Source of the DNA: Mycolicibacterium alvei
GTDB lineage: Bacteria > Actinomycetota > Actinomycetes > Mycobacteriales > Mycobacteriaceae
Reading direction: 5' to 3'
NCBI RefSeq assembly: GCF_010727325.1
Contig: NZ_AP022565.1
Coordinates: 744,001-808,000, forward strand
DNA length: 64,000 nucleotides
Shown here: in pieces, positions 42,033 through 50,298 of the stretch
Layout: every line of letters starts with the position of its first letter
How positions within the stretch are numbered: the stretch's first letter is position 1
The notes under the pieces: model-generated
Told to the model about the DNA's origin: nothing
The model's input: only the letters and a program-made list of their open reading frames with translations
Database searches by the model: none
Program-made: the position numbers and the translations under genes

Positions 42033-42686
42033 ATGCCGGTCAACGCCTTGGACATGTTGCTCGTCCACCGCGTGTTTCGCCGCGAACTCGGTGAGCTGGC
42101 GTGGCTGATCGACAGCGTGCAGCCCGGCGACAACTCGCGTGCGCGCATTGTCGGTCGCCATCTGAAATTGATGACCGATGCGCTGCGTCACCACCACATG
42201 GCCGAAGATGAGCTCGTCTGGCCGATCGTGTCGGCAAGGGCGCTGGATCGGAGATCCGACATCGAACGGATGGAAGGTCAACACGGGCAGATCGCAACGG
42301 TGCTCGATGAGGTGCAGGCTGACCGCGTGGCATGGACGAAGTTTGTACAACGATCGACCACTGAACGGCTACGGGGGTCGTTCGCCCAGCTGTCCGAACA
42401 GGTGTTGGCCCACCTCGATGACGAGGAACGCGACGCATTACCGGTTATCGTCCAGCACTTGACCCCCGAGGAGTGGGGAGCCGCGGTCAAGAGGGGAGCG
42501 TCGTTCCTGACCACACATCCACGATTGGGCACCGTACTCGGCGGTCTGGTGCTGGACTACGCTTCCCCCGAAGATCGCCGCTCGTTCCTGGCGGGAGTAC
42601 CTCTGCCGCAACGGGTTTTGGTGAAATCGCTGGGCTCGCGCTCGTTGTCGGCGTACCGGAAGAAGTTATACGCCGTGCAGAGCTAG
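42033..42686 (+). CDS. Hemerythrin domain-containing protein
   Basis: A 217-residue hemerythrin-like cation-binding protein. The four-helix bundle supplies ligands in order: His in LLVHRVFRREL, HHHMAEDELVWPI (His and Glu), MEGQHGQIATVL (His) and VLAHLDDEERDALPVI (His and acidic residues), the spacing of a di-iron site. The C-terminal ~50 residues (VLGGLVLDYASPEDRRSFLA, PLPQRVLVKSLGSR) extend beyond the bundle in a way common to mycobacterial members. A gaggggagg ribosome-binding site precedes the ATG. It diverges from the CmtR-like gene; roles in oxygen, NO or redox sensing are proposed for relatives. Confidence 0.9.
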   Translation: MPVNALDMLLVHRVFRRELGELAWLIDSVQPGDNSRARIVGRHLKLMTDALRHHHMAEDELVWPIVSARALDRRSDIERMEGQHGQIATVLDEVQADRVAWTKFVQRSTTERLRGSFAQLSEQVLAHLDDEERDALPVIVQHLTPEEWGAAVKRGASFLTTHPRLGTVLGGLVLDYASPEDRRSFLAGVPLPQRVLVKSLGSRSLSAYRKKLYAVQS

Positions 42687-42716
42687 CCAGCGTCGGGCCG
42701 GCGCGGAGCATCGTCG

Positions 42717-43052
42717 CTAGATGGCCCCGGGTGTGCCGGGTGGGCTCATCGACCCGTCGACATTCGGCACCATCGCCGGGGCGGGTATGCCCCCGTCAAC
42801 CGCGTTGTCCCCGGGAATTCCGTCGTCTGGTGTCTGGTCGTACATGCCTCCCCAGCAGGCCGGATTCCACCCCTCCGTCGCGCACGCCGGATCATCCGGG
42901 CTGGTGGGGGAATCGAGAGCCGCGGGCATGCGGGGTATCGCTGAAACGGCGGACACCGGCGTGACCGCGCCCAGCACCGCTATCCCCGAGAGTGTCGCCA
43001 CCGCAGACCTTGTCAGGACGTGTCGCAGCTCAGAAGTCATCATCGAACGCAT
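42717..43052 (-). CDS. Small secreted protein
   Basis: A 111-residue exported protein. ATG 43052 has an aaggag ribosome-binding site six bases upstream. The signal peptide runs through LTRSAVATLSGIAVLGAVTP and is probably cleaved at VSA. The mature part is short, acidic and Pro/Gly-rich, with a Cys pair in DPACATEGWNPACWGGMYDQ. No family is recognised beyond a general likeness to small disulphide-containing mycobacterial exported proteins. It converges on the hemerythrin gene. Confidence 0.65.
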   Translation of the reverse strand: MRSMMTSELRHVLTRSAVATLSGIAVLGAVTPVSAVSAIPRMPAALDSPTSPDDPACATEGWNPACWGGMYDQTPDDGIPGDNAVDGGIPAPAMVPNVDGSMSPPGTPGAI

Positions 43053-43193
43053 CGTTCGCTCCTTCGTCCCGGCCAAACGAGTCAGCTAGATGTTTGCCGA
43101 CATCGCACTGCCATCGCTCATGCTCGCAGTTCCACACCTACCGCGGGTGGAAACCGTAACTTCGCTGGAAGAAACTCCGGCGCCGCCGTGAAC

Positions 43194-43211
43194 TTTGACG
43201 CGCATGTCAAA
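43194..43211. promoter_or_regulatory. Perfect 6-6-6 inverted repeat
   Basis: TTTGAC-GCGCAT-GTCAAA is a perfect dyad about 140 bp upstream of the small secreted gene at 42717-43052 and downstream of the MBL-fold gene. It could be an operator for the secreted gene. No partner regulator is adjacent. Confidence 0.4.
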
Positions 43212-43245
43212 AATGTTGAGCGACAACATGGTCCAGAAAGCGGGT

Positions 43246-43275
43246 GGCCGGCGCTCCCGGCGGGAAACGCCGGCC
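43246..43275 (-). terminator. GC-rich hairpin after the MBL-fold gene
   Basis: GGCCGGCG (43246-43253) pairs perfectly with CGCCGGCC (43268-43275) across a 14-base loop. It begins 15 bp downstream of the MBL-fold gene stop (minus strand), the position expected for its terminator. No U-tract follows. Confidence 0.5.
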
Positions 43276-43290
43276 GATCACGACAGGCGA

Positions 43291-44202
43291 TCAGTAATCC
43301 CAGCCGGCAGGTACACACCGGAAGACGTCGCCGGCGGTCGCCACGTGGCAGACGGACGGGAACGGCAGGTGGGTGGCCACCAGCGATTCTCCCGTCGCTG
43401 CCAGCTCGCGTAGAAGCTCGACGCGGACGCGGGCCGCTTCCTCGGGGTCGTGTTCGAATCCGTTCTGCCACTCGGGGTTATCGAATCCGGGTGCGAACAC
43501 GGCGTCGCCGGCGAAGGTCAGCTTCTCGCCGCCAGACGCCAGACGGACCACGCTGTGCCCGGGGGTGTGGCCGCCGGTACGGCTGATGAGTACGCCCGGC
43601 GCCACCTCATATTCCGTCTCAAACGTCCGTAGCTGGCCTCGGTAGTCATCCAAGAACTGCGAGGCGACCCTCCGAAGGACATCCGGTATCGGCTGCGGCA
43701 TGACGGTGCGGGAGAAATCGGGCGACTCCCAGAACTCAGCTTCGGCCGCCGCCGCGTGGACCCGCAGGTCCGGTCGCAGTCGTTCCTTCACCCCTTCGGT
43801 GATCAGGCCACCCACATGGTCCATGTGCATGTGAGTGAGCACCACATCGGTCACGGAACCGAGATCGACACCAGCGGCTTCGAGTCGCTGGACCGTTTGA
43901 CCGGCCCGGGGAAAGTCCGGGAACTCCAGTCCCAGCCCGGCGTCGACGAGGATGGTCTGAGCGCCGCTACGGACCACCACGATGTTCAGCGGCCAGTCGA
44001 CTACCTCGGGCGGCAGGAAATTGTCGCCAAGCCAGCCCGCCAGTTCGGTCGGCTCGACGTTGGTGGCCAACGTCGAGGCGGTTATCGGCAGCACGCCGTC
44101 GCTGATCACCAGAACGTCGATGTCGCCGACCTGCACTGCATAGCGCGACGGAACCAACTCGTCGACCGGACTTCCGGCCTGTGCGATGTTGTCCACGCTC
44201 AT
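43291..44202 (-). CDS. MBL-fold metallohydrolase
   Basis: A 303-residue metallo-beta-lactamase-fold hydrolase. The zinc site motif HxHxDH is visible in DVVLTHMHMDHVGGLI, with further ligands in TGGHTPGHSVVRL (His), LTFAGDAVFAPGFDN (Asp) and VATHLPFPS (His). It begins after a short N-terminal segment at VQVGDIDVLVISDG. The ATG 44202 has a perfect ggaggag-type ribosome-binding site. This subgroup resembles AHL-lactonase or PNPase-like hydrolases used against quorum lactones and other esters, but the substrate is not determinable. A hairpin follows its stop. Confidence 0.9.
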   Translation of the reverse strand: MSVDNIAQAGSPVDELVPSRYAVQVGDIDVLVISDGVLPITASTLATNVEPTELAGWLGDNFLPPEVVDWPLNIVVVRSGAQTILVDAGLGLEFPDFPRAGQTVQRLEAAGVDLGSVTDVVLTHMHMDHVGGLITEGVKERLRPDLRVHAAAAEAEFWESPDFSRTVMPQPIPDVLRRVASQFLDDYRGQLRTFETEYEVAPGVLISRTGGHTPGHSVVRLASGGEKLTFAGDAVFAPGFDNPEWQNGFEHDPEEAARVRVELLRELAATGESLVATHLPFPSVCHVATAGDVFRCVPAGWDY

Positions 44203-44282
44203 GTTGTCTCCTCCTGAGGGCCGCACTGAAGACTTGTCGAATGACCTGTCTTTCTCGTGGGAACGTCCTCGGGGCGCAGGAA

Positions 44283-44699
44283 CTATCCAGAGTGGGGCTC
44301 ATCGATTTGTTCGCGAAGGATGTCGCCGTGCCCGGCATGCCTCGCGAACTCTTCGATCATGGCGAGCAGGGTCCACCGCATGCTCACGGTTCCCTCGGCA
44401 GGGATGTCTATCGTGGCGTCGAGGTCGAAGCGCGAGGCGATGTCGCGAGATCGTTGACTGGCGCGCTCGAACTCGGCGATCACGTCGGGGAGTGACTCCT
44501 CGTCGGCGACAGCGAACGTGCCCTCATCCCGCCTCGAGTATCCGTCGCATTCGGATTCGTCGAGACCGGCCCAGAACCGTTGGAACCAAATTCTTTCAGC
44601 GGCGGCAGCATGCTTGATCAACGAGATCGGCGTCGTCAGCGATGTCACGAGGTGCCGGCGCGCGTCGGCCTCGGTCAGCCCACACGCGGTCGCGATCAC
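44283..44699 (-). CDS. DinB-superfamily (DUF664) protein, apparently N-terminally shortened
   Basis: A 138-residue DUF664/DinB-fold protein. Recognisable parts are SLIKHAAAAERIWFQRFW (first His ligand), VIAEFERASQRSRDIASRF, MRWTLLAMIEEFARHAGHGD (the two His ligands of the metal site) and ILREQIDE. Relatives have about 20-25 more residues before the GLTEADARRHL segment; here an in-frame TGA lies immediately before the GTG start, and no matching N-terminal helix was found in the other frames. The gene may be a truncated but still folded member, or a degraded one. Family members are putative thiol-dependent transferases (mycothiol/bacillithiol S-transferase-like). Confidence 0.72.
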   Translation of the reverse strand: MIATACGLTEADARRHLVTSLTTPISLIKHAAAAERIWFQRFWAGLDESECDGYSRRDEGTFAVADEESLPDVIAEFERASQRSRDIASRFDLDATIDIPAEGTVSMRWTLLAMIEEFARHAGHGDILREQIDEPHSG

Positions 44700-44813
44700 T
44701 CACGTGGCGCGCTGGGGGCACCAGGGCCAGGTGCGCGGAAAATCGTTGGACGGGGTCGCGGCCGGATTGATAGCGTGCCAGCGACCGTGACAGCACGCGA
44801 GGAGGTGAGACCC

Positions 44814-44873
44814 ATGGACGCTGTAACCCTGTGGGTGCTCCCACTCGCGTTCACGGTCGGGCGATCGAGGTAG
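44814..44873 (+). CDS. Possible 19-codon leader ORF
   Basis: An ATG with a strong gcgaggaggtgag ribosome-binding site opens a 19-residue frame (MDAVTLWVLPLAFTVGRSR) that ends 47 bp before the hydrolase gene. It lies in an otherwise empty 220-bp gap. It could be a translated upstream ORF influencing the hydrolase, or a coincidence. The peptide has no amino-acid run that would suggest classical attenuation. Confidence 0.3.
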   Translation: MDAVTLWVLPLAFTVGRSR

Positions 44874-44920
44874 GTGTCGTCAGGAGCGCCCGAACAACGG
44901 CACTTCCGAAAGGCACCACC

Positions 44921-45679
44921 ATGCATTTCAGCTCTGAGACATCGTCGAACGGTGTCATCGAACGCACCTTCACCCTGGACGACATCACCGGTGTGCTCTG
45001 GTCACCGGAGACCAGCTCCGGCGGCGCGCCCTTGATCCTGGCCGGTCACCCCGGCGGCCTGGACAAGAAGGCTCCAGGGCACGTAGCGCGGGCCCATTCC
45101 TCGGTACTCACGGATGGTTTTCACGTCGTCTCGATTGATGCGCCCGGACATGGCGACCGGCCACGCAGCCCAGCCGATGTTCGCCTGGTCACCGCCTTCC
45201 AGCAGGCTCGGGCGGAAGGCAGCCCGTCGTTCGGTCGGCGCCTCGCTGAGTACTGCCACTCGGTGGCCGAACGCGCCGTTCCCGAATGGCAGGCGACGAT
45301 CGATGCCGTGCAAGCCCTGCCCGAGATCGACGCACGGGCGCCTATCGGCTACTCGGGCATGACGCTCGCGAGCGCGATCGGAATACCGCTGGCCGCGGCC
45401 GAGCCTCGGATCACTGCTGCGCTCTTCGGAGGGGTAGTCGCCCACGATGCGCTGCTCGAGGCAGCGAAGCAGGTAATCATCCCGGTCGAGTTCCTCCTCC
45501 CGTGGGACGACAGGGAGATCCCGCGCGGATTCGGTCTCGAGTTGTTCGGCGCCTTCGCCTCGGAAGACAAAGTGCTGCATGCCTTCCCGGGCCGGCATCA
45601 CCCGGTGCCCACGGACCGGATCGACACCCGATTCTTCCCCCGGCATCTCAGACGCTCGTCGACCATAGTGGCGGGCTGA
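44921..45679 (+). CDS. Alpha/beta hydrolase (dienelactone-hydrolase-like)
   Basis: A 252-residue alpha/beta hydrolase. The oxyanion loop is ILAGHPGGLDKKAPG, the nucleophile elbow is APIGYSGMTLASAIG (Ser in G-Y-S-G-M), the acid is in LPWDDREIPRG, and His lies in AFPGRHHPVPT. An unusual lid-like stretch FQQARAEGSPSFGRRLAEYC sits between strand motifs. The ATG at 44921 follows gaaagg. No signal peptide, so it is cytosolic. The physiological ester is unknown. Confidence 0.82.
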   Translation: MHFSSETSSNGVIERTFTLDDITGVLWSPETSSGGAPLILAGHPGGLDKKAPGHVARAHSSVLTDGFHVVSIDAPGHGDRPRSPADVRLVTAFQQARAEGSPSFGRRLAEYCHSVAERAVPEWQATIDAVQALPEIDARAPIGYSGMTLASAIGIPLAAAEPRITAALFGGVVAHDALLEAAKQVIIPVEFLLPWDDREIPRGFGLELFGAFASEDKVLHAFPGRHHPVPTDRIDTRFFPRHLRRSSTIVAG

Positions 45680-45742
45680 CGGGGCCAGGGAGCGGAAAGG
45701 TTCACATAGCATGAAACACAGGCGGTGAGTGGAAAGTTGGAT

Positions 45743-46246
45743 ATGTGGACTACCCGAGTTGAACAGCCACAGGATGTCGGCCGCATCCACGCGGTGAACG
45801 CGGCCGCGTTCCCCACGGCGCTGGAAGCGAACCTCGTCGATGCGCTCCGAGAAGACCCGACCGCATGGATAGACGGACTGTCCATCGTCAGCTGCGACGT
45901 GAACGGTGAAATTGTCGGATATGCGTTGCTCACGCGATGCACCGTCGACGGTCATCCCGCCCTCGCACTCGGGCCCTGCGCGGTCCTGCCCGACCTCCAG
46001 CGAAGTGGGGCCGGGTCAGCAGCGATTCGCGCAGGGCTTGAGCGCGCGCGCCAACTGGGGGAGAACCTCGTTGTCGTGCTGGGGCACGCTGACTACTACC
46101 CGCGATTCGGGTTCGGCCCGGCATCGCGCCTCGGTATCACTGCGCCGTTTGAAGCGCCGGACGGCAACTTCCTGACCCTGACCCTGGATCCTGAAGCGGC
46201 GGCACCCCGCGGTGAGATTGCATATGCGAAAGCCTTCGGCATCTGA
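45743..46246 (+). CDS. GNAT family N-acetyltransferase
   Basis: A 167-residue acetyltransferase (YhbS-like). Acetyl-CoA contacts are in LALGPCAVLPDLQRSGAGSA (V-x-P-x-x-Q/R-x-x-G-x-G/A motif, with the QRSGAG loop), helix AIRAGLERARQLGENLVVVL, and HADYYPRFGFGPASRLGI, which is the typical C-terminal motif of this subgroup. GTG 45725 would add six residues. Substrate unknown; YhbS relatives often act on small molecules or protein N-termini. Confidence 0.85.
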   Translation: MWTTRVEQPQDVGRIHAVNAAAFPTALEANLVDALREDPTAWIDGLSIVSCDVNGEIVGYALLTRCTVDGHPALALGPCAVLPDLQRSGAGSAAIRAGLERARQLGENLVVVLGHADYYPRFGFGPASRLGITAPFEAPDGNFLTLTLDPEAAAPRGEIAYAKAFGI

Positions 46247-46262
46247 CGCCTGAACCGCACCG

Positions 46263-46493
46263 TCACTCGCGCGTGAGGCGGATCAGCTGCGATTCTGCCT
46301 GCACCGCAGCTTCTTCGGCGGTTCGCAACCTGTTCTGCAGCTCTTCGGCGGACTGTTGTGCGAGGTCGAGTTGTGCATCCGCTGCCTCGAGGTCGTGCTG
46401 CGCGGCCGCGAGGGTCTCGAGGACTTTCTCGTAGCGCCGGCGTGCGGTTGCGACCTTGTGCCGATGCTGGCGGATCTCGAATTTCTCCGCCAC
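46263..46493 (-). CDS. Small coiled-coil protein
   Basis: A 76-residue predicted protein that is almost entirely one charged helix with heptad character: VATARRRYEKVLETLAAAQH, DLEAADAQLDLAQQSAEELQ and NRLRTAEEAAVQAESQLIRL. The start is GTG. There is no signal peptide or known domain. It converges on the GNAT gene with 16 bp between stops. Existence is supported by its amphipathic regularity and composition, but not by homology. Confidence 0.5.
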   Translation of the reverse strand: MAEKFEIRQHRHKVATARRRYEKVLETLAAAQHDLEAADAQLDLAQQSAEELQNRLRTAEEAAVQAESQLIRLTRE

Positions 46494-46537
46494 CCGGTTA
46501 CGAACGTGAAGGTTCGGCGACCGCGGGGGTGTTGCGT

Positions 46538-47734
46538 CTACTTCAAGACGATAACCACGGCGTAGCCGTCATGGTCGCCGGTTGTCGTGGTGGCGGTGTT
46601 GTACGAGTTGTTCAACGGGACCATGCCGCCGTAAGTCGCCCGGCCGCTGGCGATGAGCCGCATCGCCAGCGCATTGCGGGCGAGGTTGGATGAGACGTAG
46701 GCGTGCCTGGGCAGCAGCTCGTAGATGACGAACTCTTCGGTGCTGAACGAGCCACTCCAGACATACCCGGTGTCGGTCTCCACCGGGTCGGGTCCAAAGA
46801 TTCGGCCGTGGTTGTTGGGGAACAGGAAGAAATTGTCGGAGTAGCCCACCAAGAGGCCGACGGGCTGCTGCCCGTACGTCACGTCGTCGATCGTGCCTCG
46901 GAACCCGGTGCTGTGAATGGGCTGCGCGGGAAAACCGGACCAGAACATCGCAGTGTTGAGCTTGCGCGCGGACTCGGCAGCTGATGTCGACGTGGGGTCG
47001 ACGATGATGACGTTGACCGGCTCCAAGACCGTCTTGCCGCGATACGGCAGCCCACCGTAATCGGAGATCTGCCCGTTGGGCTCCAGCATCCATTTGCCGA
47101 TGTTGCCGTAGACCGTCGGGGCCTGATCGGTCGGGCTCGGCGCCCCGGGCGCAATCGCCGGCTCCAAGTGGTTGGCGCCGAGGGCAAAACGTTCGACTTC
47201 CCGGTGGACCAACTGGACCACGGCCTGCACCATCGGCATCGGTACTGCCGGTGCACCATCGGTATTCCCCGCCGATGGCGTGACCTTGAAGGCGGAGACG
47301 ACGTCTGAGACCGCGGCCGCGACTGGATTGGCGATGGCCGGGTTCGTGGTGGGGGAGTCGGCGGGAGTGGAACGAGCGGTCGGCGTGGCAGCCAGGCGTG
47401 AGCGGGTCCGAGGGGCAGTGGAGATCTTCTGCGGAATGCGCTTGGACAACCCGGGCTTGCGTGCCTTGGCCCCAGATGGTCCGACAGAAGCCGGTGCCTT
47501 GACCTTCCTGGTACCGGTCGATGAATCCGACGAATGTGCCGCGGGACCAGCCGTGTTGTTATCCGCGGAACCCTCGGCACTGGCGATTCCGGTGCTTCCT
47601 GCCACCACAGCACCGATGCCCAAGGCCAGCGCCAACAGACCGATGCGACCCACGTACATCGCCGTCCCCGGAGCGGTCGATCCGGCTGAAACTCGATGTT
47701 GCGCTGCGATATACGAGGCGGTGTGCCGACCCAT
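46538..47734 (-). CDS. Large secreted mycobacterial surface protein
   Basis: A 398-residue exported protein. The N-terminus MGRHTASYIAAQHRVSAGST leads into the hydrophobic segment YVGRIGLLALALGIGAVVAG, a motif shared by many mycobacterial exported proteins, cleaved near IASAEG. A Ser/Thr/Lys/Pro-rich low-complexity region (about 55-135) follows, then a globular C-terminal domain (~155-398) with TVYGNIGKWMLEPNGQISDY, VIIVDPTSTSAAESARKLN, FWSGFPAQPIHSTGFRG, FFLFPNNHGRIFGPDP and SSNLARNALAMRLIASGRAT. I recognise this C-terminal domain as recurring in mycobacterial exported proteins but know no function. ATG 47734 has a gaggac ribosome-binding site; 47746 is an alternative. Confidence 0.75.
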   Translation of the reverse strand: MGRHTASYIAAQHRVSAGSTAPGTAMYVGRIGLLALALGIGAVVAGSTGIASAEGSADNNTAGPAAHSSDSSTGTRKVKAPASVGPSGAKARKPGLSKRIPQKISTAPRTRSRLAATPTARSTPADSPTTNPAIANPVAAAVSDVVSAFKVTPSAGNTDGAPAVPMPMVQAVVQLVHREVERFALGANHLEPAIAPGAPSPTDQAPTVYGNIGKWMLEPNGQISDYGGLPYRGKTVLEPVNVIIVDPTSTSAAESARKLNTAMFWSGFPAQPIHSTGFRGTIDDVTYGQQPVGLLVGYSDNFFLFPNNHGRIFGPDPVETDTGYVWSGSFSTEEFVIYELLPRHAYVSSNLARNALAMRLIASGRATYGGMVPLNNSYNTATTTTGDHDGYAVVIVLK

Positions 47735-47954
47735 GGCTGTCCTCATAGTGTCCGGCGGATGGCCACAGGTCTCCGCATGCTCCCAGCCGTCGTCGGCTGA
47801 CGAAGTTTATCCGTGCGATCGCCGGTGAGGGTGAGCATTCAGAGAATCGAGGGAGGCCGGAGATTGCGTGAAGGTGTCAGTTGAGCAAAGGTACTGCAGC
47901 CAACCTGCGATGCGCGGCGCGGGCATCGCAGGTTGGGCCTTATCTTTGGCGACC

Positions 47955-48383
47955 ATGGCGGGATTGGACAAATTCGTGAAGCGCTGGCGCACAGTGCTTC
48001 ACGTAATCATGTCGGCGTTGATAGTGGCCACCCCCGGACTCGTCATCGCCCCGGTAGCGCAGGCGGCTGCACCTGCGGCGAGGTTGTGGGTGTCATCGAC
48101 ATGGCAAACCGGCTTCATCGGCCACTTCACCATCACAAACCCGAGCACGGTGCCGCTATCCGATTGGAAGCTTGAATTCGACTTGCCGATGGGTGAATCC
48201 GTCTCGCACACCTGGAGTAGCACCCTCACGCGGTACGGCACGCACTATGTGCTCACGCCCGCGAACTGGAACCGCATCATCGCGCCCGGTGGAACCGCGA
48301 CGGGTGGCCTGCGAGGTGTGCTGTCCGGGTCGTACGTGCCACCGTTGAATTGTGTGCTCAACGGGCAATATCGGTGTATCTAG
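47955..48383 (+). CDS. Secreted CBM2 cellulose-binding-domain protein (Rv1987-like)
   Basis: A 142-residue exported protein consisting of a signal peptide and one family-2 carbohydrate-binding module. The start MAGLDKFVKRWRTVLHVIMS, the signal cleavage near AQA, and the mature sequence (SSTWQTGFIGHFTITNPSTV, LSDWKLEFDLPMGESVSHTW, NWNRIIAPGGTATGG, CVLNGQYRC) match M. tuberculosis Rv1987 in length and wording. The CBM2 surface tryptophans (TW, DWKL, NW) are retained. It has no catalytic domain despite the historical label 'chitinase'. It probably binds cellulose or chitin outside the cell. Confidence 0.92.
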   Translation: MAGLDKFVKRWRTVLHVIMSALIVATPGLVIAPVAQAAAPAARLWVSSTWQTGFIGHFTITNPSTVPLSDWKLEFDLPMGESVSHTWSSTLTRYGTHYVLTPANWNRIIAPGGTATGGLRGVLSGSYVPPLNCVLNGQYRCI

Positions 48384-48523
48384 CGGCGACGGCGAGCGCC
48401 AAACCCCGACAAGTCGATGGTCCGGTGCATCGCGCTATTGAGGGGTTTCGGTTATAGTCCCGGCCGGGTATGGGTTCAGCCACAGCTAGACCCACACCAC
48501 ATAAAGACCCGGGAGGAAAACCC

Positions 48524-49132
48524 ATGACGACGAGCGCATATCGCAACGCGGCAGTGGTCGGCCTGGCGGCCGTTGCATTGATCGCTGCGGGCTGCAGCAA
48601 TGGCGCGAGTGTCGACACAGCTGTGCCGCCCCAGGTCGAGTTGATCGTCACCTCCGCGACTGAAGCTCCTGCGCCACCCCACGAGGTGACGCTCATGGGG
48701 GAACGAGATGTCGAGGTGACGCTGACCGGTCCGATCGCTGCCAAGTACTCGTCGGCAACGGAGGATCAGCGGGATGCTCTCGGTAAGCCACTGACAGGTG
48801 ACCGCAACGCCGGAGCACGCGAGAGCGGTGTGCTGTTCCAGCAGTTCCAGGGGGGCGTGATCACCGCCAAGAACGACGAGGCCGGCACACCTGCATATAT
48901 CTCCTGGGGCAAGATCCGGGAGGCCTGGAATGTCCCACGCGACCAGGAAGGCGTGCCTGCGGTGACCGGCGATAACGGCTCGGTGGGTCCGCTGGGCGCC
49001 CCCACCAGTGACGAGAACGCCGACGGAGATCTGCTCGTGGAGACGTTCGAGCACGGCAAGGTCACGTACAACACCAAGACCCGTCAGGTCGAGGTGACGG
49101 TCAACGGCAAGGTCGTACCCTCCGGGCTGTAA
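48524..49132 (+). CDS. LGFP-repeat-like lipoprotein
   Basis: A 202-residue lipoprotein: signal MTTSAYRNAAVVGLAAVALI and lipobox IAAGC, giving a lipid-anchored Cys near residue 25. After a Ser/Pro-rich linker, the C-terminal part has LGFP-type repeats: PIAAKYSSATEDQRDALGKP with GVLFQQFQGGVITAKND, and a second copy SWGKIREAWNVPRDQEGVP leading to FEHGKVTYNTKTRQVEVTV. LGFP repeats in corynebacteriales are linked to cell-wall attachment. A gggagg ribosome-binding site precedes the ATG. Confidence 0.85.
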   Translation: MTTSAYRNAAVVGLAAVALIAAGCSNGASVDTAVPPQVELIVTSATEAPAPPHEVTLMGERDVEVTLTGPIAAKYSSATEDQRDALGKPLTGDRNAGARESGVLFQQFQGGVITAKNDEAGTPAYISWGKIREAWNVPRDQEGVPAVTGDNGSVGPLGAPTSDENADGDLLVETFEHGKVTYNTKTRQVEVTVNGKVVPSGL

Positions 49133-49263
49133 CGCAGGTCTTCGAGCGGGCGGAATACGTTGCAGGCATAGGGATTTCGTTTCGATATACGGGGACTGGC
49201 CATGTGCCCTGCAGGAGGCGGATTGTGAGCCCCGGTGTCGGACCGGCGCGGTAGCATCTCGAC

Positions 49264-49536
49264 GTGTGGTGGACGGAGCTGGCAGAGGAGTCGTGGGACG
49301 CGCTGTTTGAGCCGCACCATCGGATGGCGATGGTGTTGCGTGCCAGAGAGGTCCTCGATGAGATCGAGTTCCAGTCCGGCGTCGCGTGGGCGGCTGCCGA
49401 GCCGGTCGCACTGCCTGGGGTCGGCCGCGAGATCCGTCGCACCCTGATCGAAGCCGGCACTCCCAGCCTGTGGACCTACTGGTCGCTCGACGCCGACAAG
49501 GGCGCGATCGTGCTGGATTTCGTCTTCGCCGACTGA
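49264..49536 (+). CDS. Conserved hypothetical small protein
   Basis: A 90-residue product with a GTG start. A TAGCAT -10-like element (49253-49258) lies only six bases before the start codon, suggesting a leaderless transcript. The sequence has many Trp residues at both ends (MWWTELAEESWDALFEPHHR and TPSLWTYWSLDADKGAIVLD) and is compact, acidic and cytosolic-looking. Its size and the AIVLDFVFAD ending recall RelE/ParE-like folds, but the catalytic signature is not convincing and no antitoxin is adjacent. It converges on the cyclase-like gene. Confidence 0.55.
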   Translation: MWWTELAEESWDALFEPHHRMAMVLRAREVLDEIEFQSGVAWAAAEPVALPGVGREIRRTLIEAGTPSLWTYWSLDADKGAIVLDFVFAD

Positions 49537-49545
49537 CGGCTCTGA

Positions 49546-50298
49546 TCAGTCTGCGGAGCTTGCGGCGTCAAGTGTGGCGAGTTGCGTTGCGGTCCAATCC
49601 CACTTGCTGCGCGCCGTGGCGCCGGACTGGCGCAACCCGGCGGTGATGACGGCGCTCAACTGCTCCAGATACTGCGTGCGAGCCGGCGGGGTAGGGCATT
49701 CCGCACGCATGAAGTCGATTGCCCTGGCCGCACCGACGGTTCTACCGTTTTCCACGAGCGGCTCGGCCGGTAGCAATGCCACCACGTCCTCACCGGCGAG
49801 CGCTGCCACCTCGTCGGAGATCGCGATGCGCGGGCTCACCGCGCTGCCTTCGAGTCGGTAGGCCTCGACGAGTGCGGGGCCGAAGATCATGTCGTGGCTG
49901 TGGAAGCAGTCACCGACGGCTGCCCCGCCGCGGCACAGGATTCCGAAGTCGCGCAGATAGTAGAGCTGAATGCCGGCCAACAGGCGCAGTAGCTGGCAGA
50001 CCGCCCGTTTGGCGCCGGCGGCGTCGAGGCCCGCCAACGGAATCGACGCGCCGATGTTGTCGGAGAAATAGACGGTTCGCACGGCGTCGCCCGGTTGGGC
50101 CTGTGCCACCTTGCGCTGCAGGTCGACCATGTAGGCCAACGCGTTGAGAAACGTGTCGCTGCCGGCGAAATTCTTGGCGCCGAGAGTGTCGATGAACCCG
50201 ACCGCGCAATGCGTATAGCTGCGCCCGCCGCGGGCCAACGGGCTTGCCGGTCCTGGGAACGGTCGTTCTGAGGGCAGCGACCCGCTGCCCTCAGGCAC
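49546..50298 (-). CDS. Class III nucleotide-cyclase-like protein
   Basis: A 250-residue protein with the order of class III cyclase motifs. The first metal Asp is Asp37 in CAVGFIDTLGAKNF, the second is Asp80 in TVYFSDNIGASIPL (43 residues later, close to the family spacing), the CRGGAAVGDCF strand (121-132) matches the R-x-G-x-x-x-G element, and IFGPALVEAYRLEGSAV (138-154) matches G-x-x-V-N-x-A-x-R-L. The transition-state Arg is retained (Arg148) but the partner Asn position is Val. The C-terminal ~90 residues are unassigned. GTG 50298 overlaps the upstream AbrB-like gene by eight bases; ATG 50364 is an alternative. Function as an active cyclase or as a nucleotide sensor is inference. Confidence 0.65.
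   Translation of the reverse strand: MPEGSGSLPSERPFPGPASPLARGGRSYTHCAVGFIDTLGAKNFAGSDTFLNALAYMVDLQRKVAQAQPGDAVRTVYFSDNIGASIPLAGLDAAGAKRAVCQLLRLLAGIQLYYLRDFGILCRGGAAVGDCFHSHDMIFGPALVEAYRLEGSAVSPRIAISDEVAALAGEDVVALLPAEPLVENGRTVGAARAIDFMRAECPTPPARTQYLEQLSAVITAGLRQSGATARSKWDWTATQLATLDAASSAD

Noticed and set aside
49264..49536. ParE/RelE toxin call for the 90-residue protein
   Set aside because: Size and final strand are suggestive, but catalytic residues are not identifiable and no antitoxin is adjacent.
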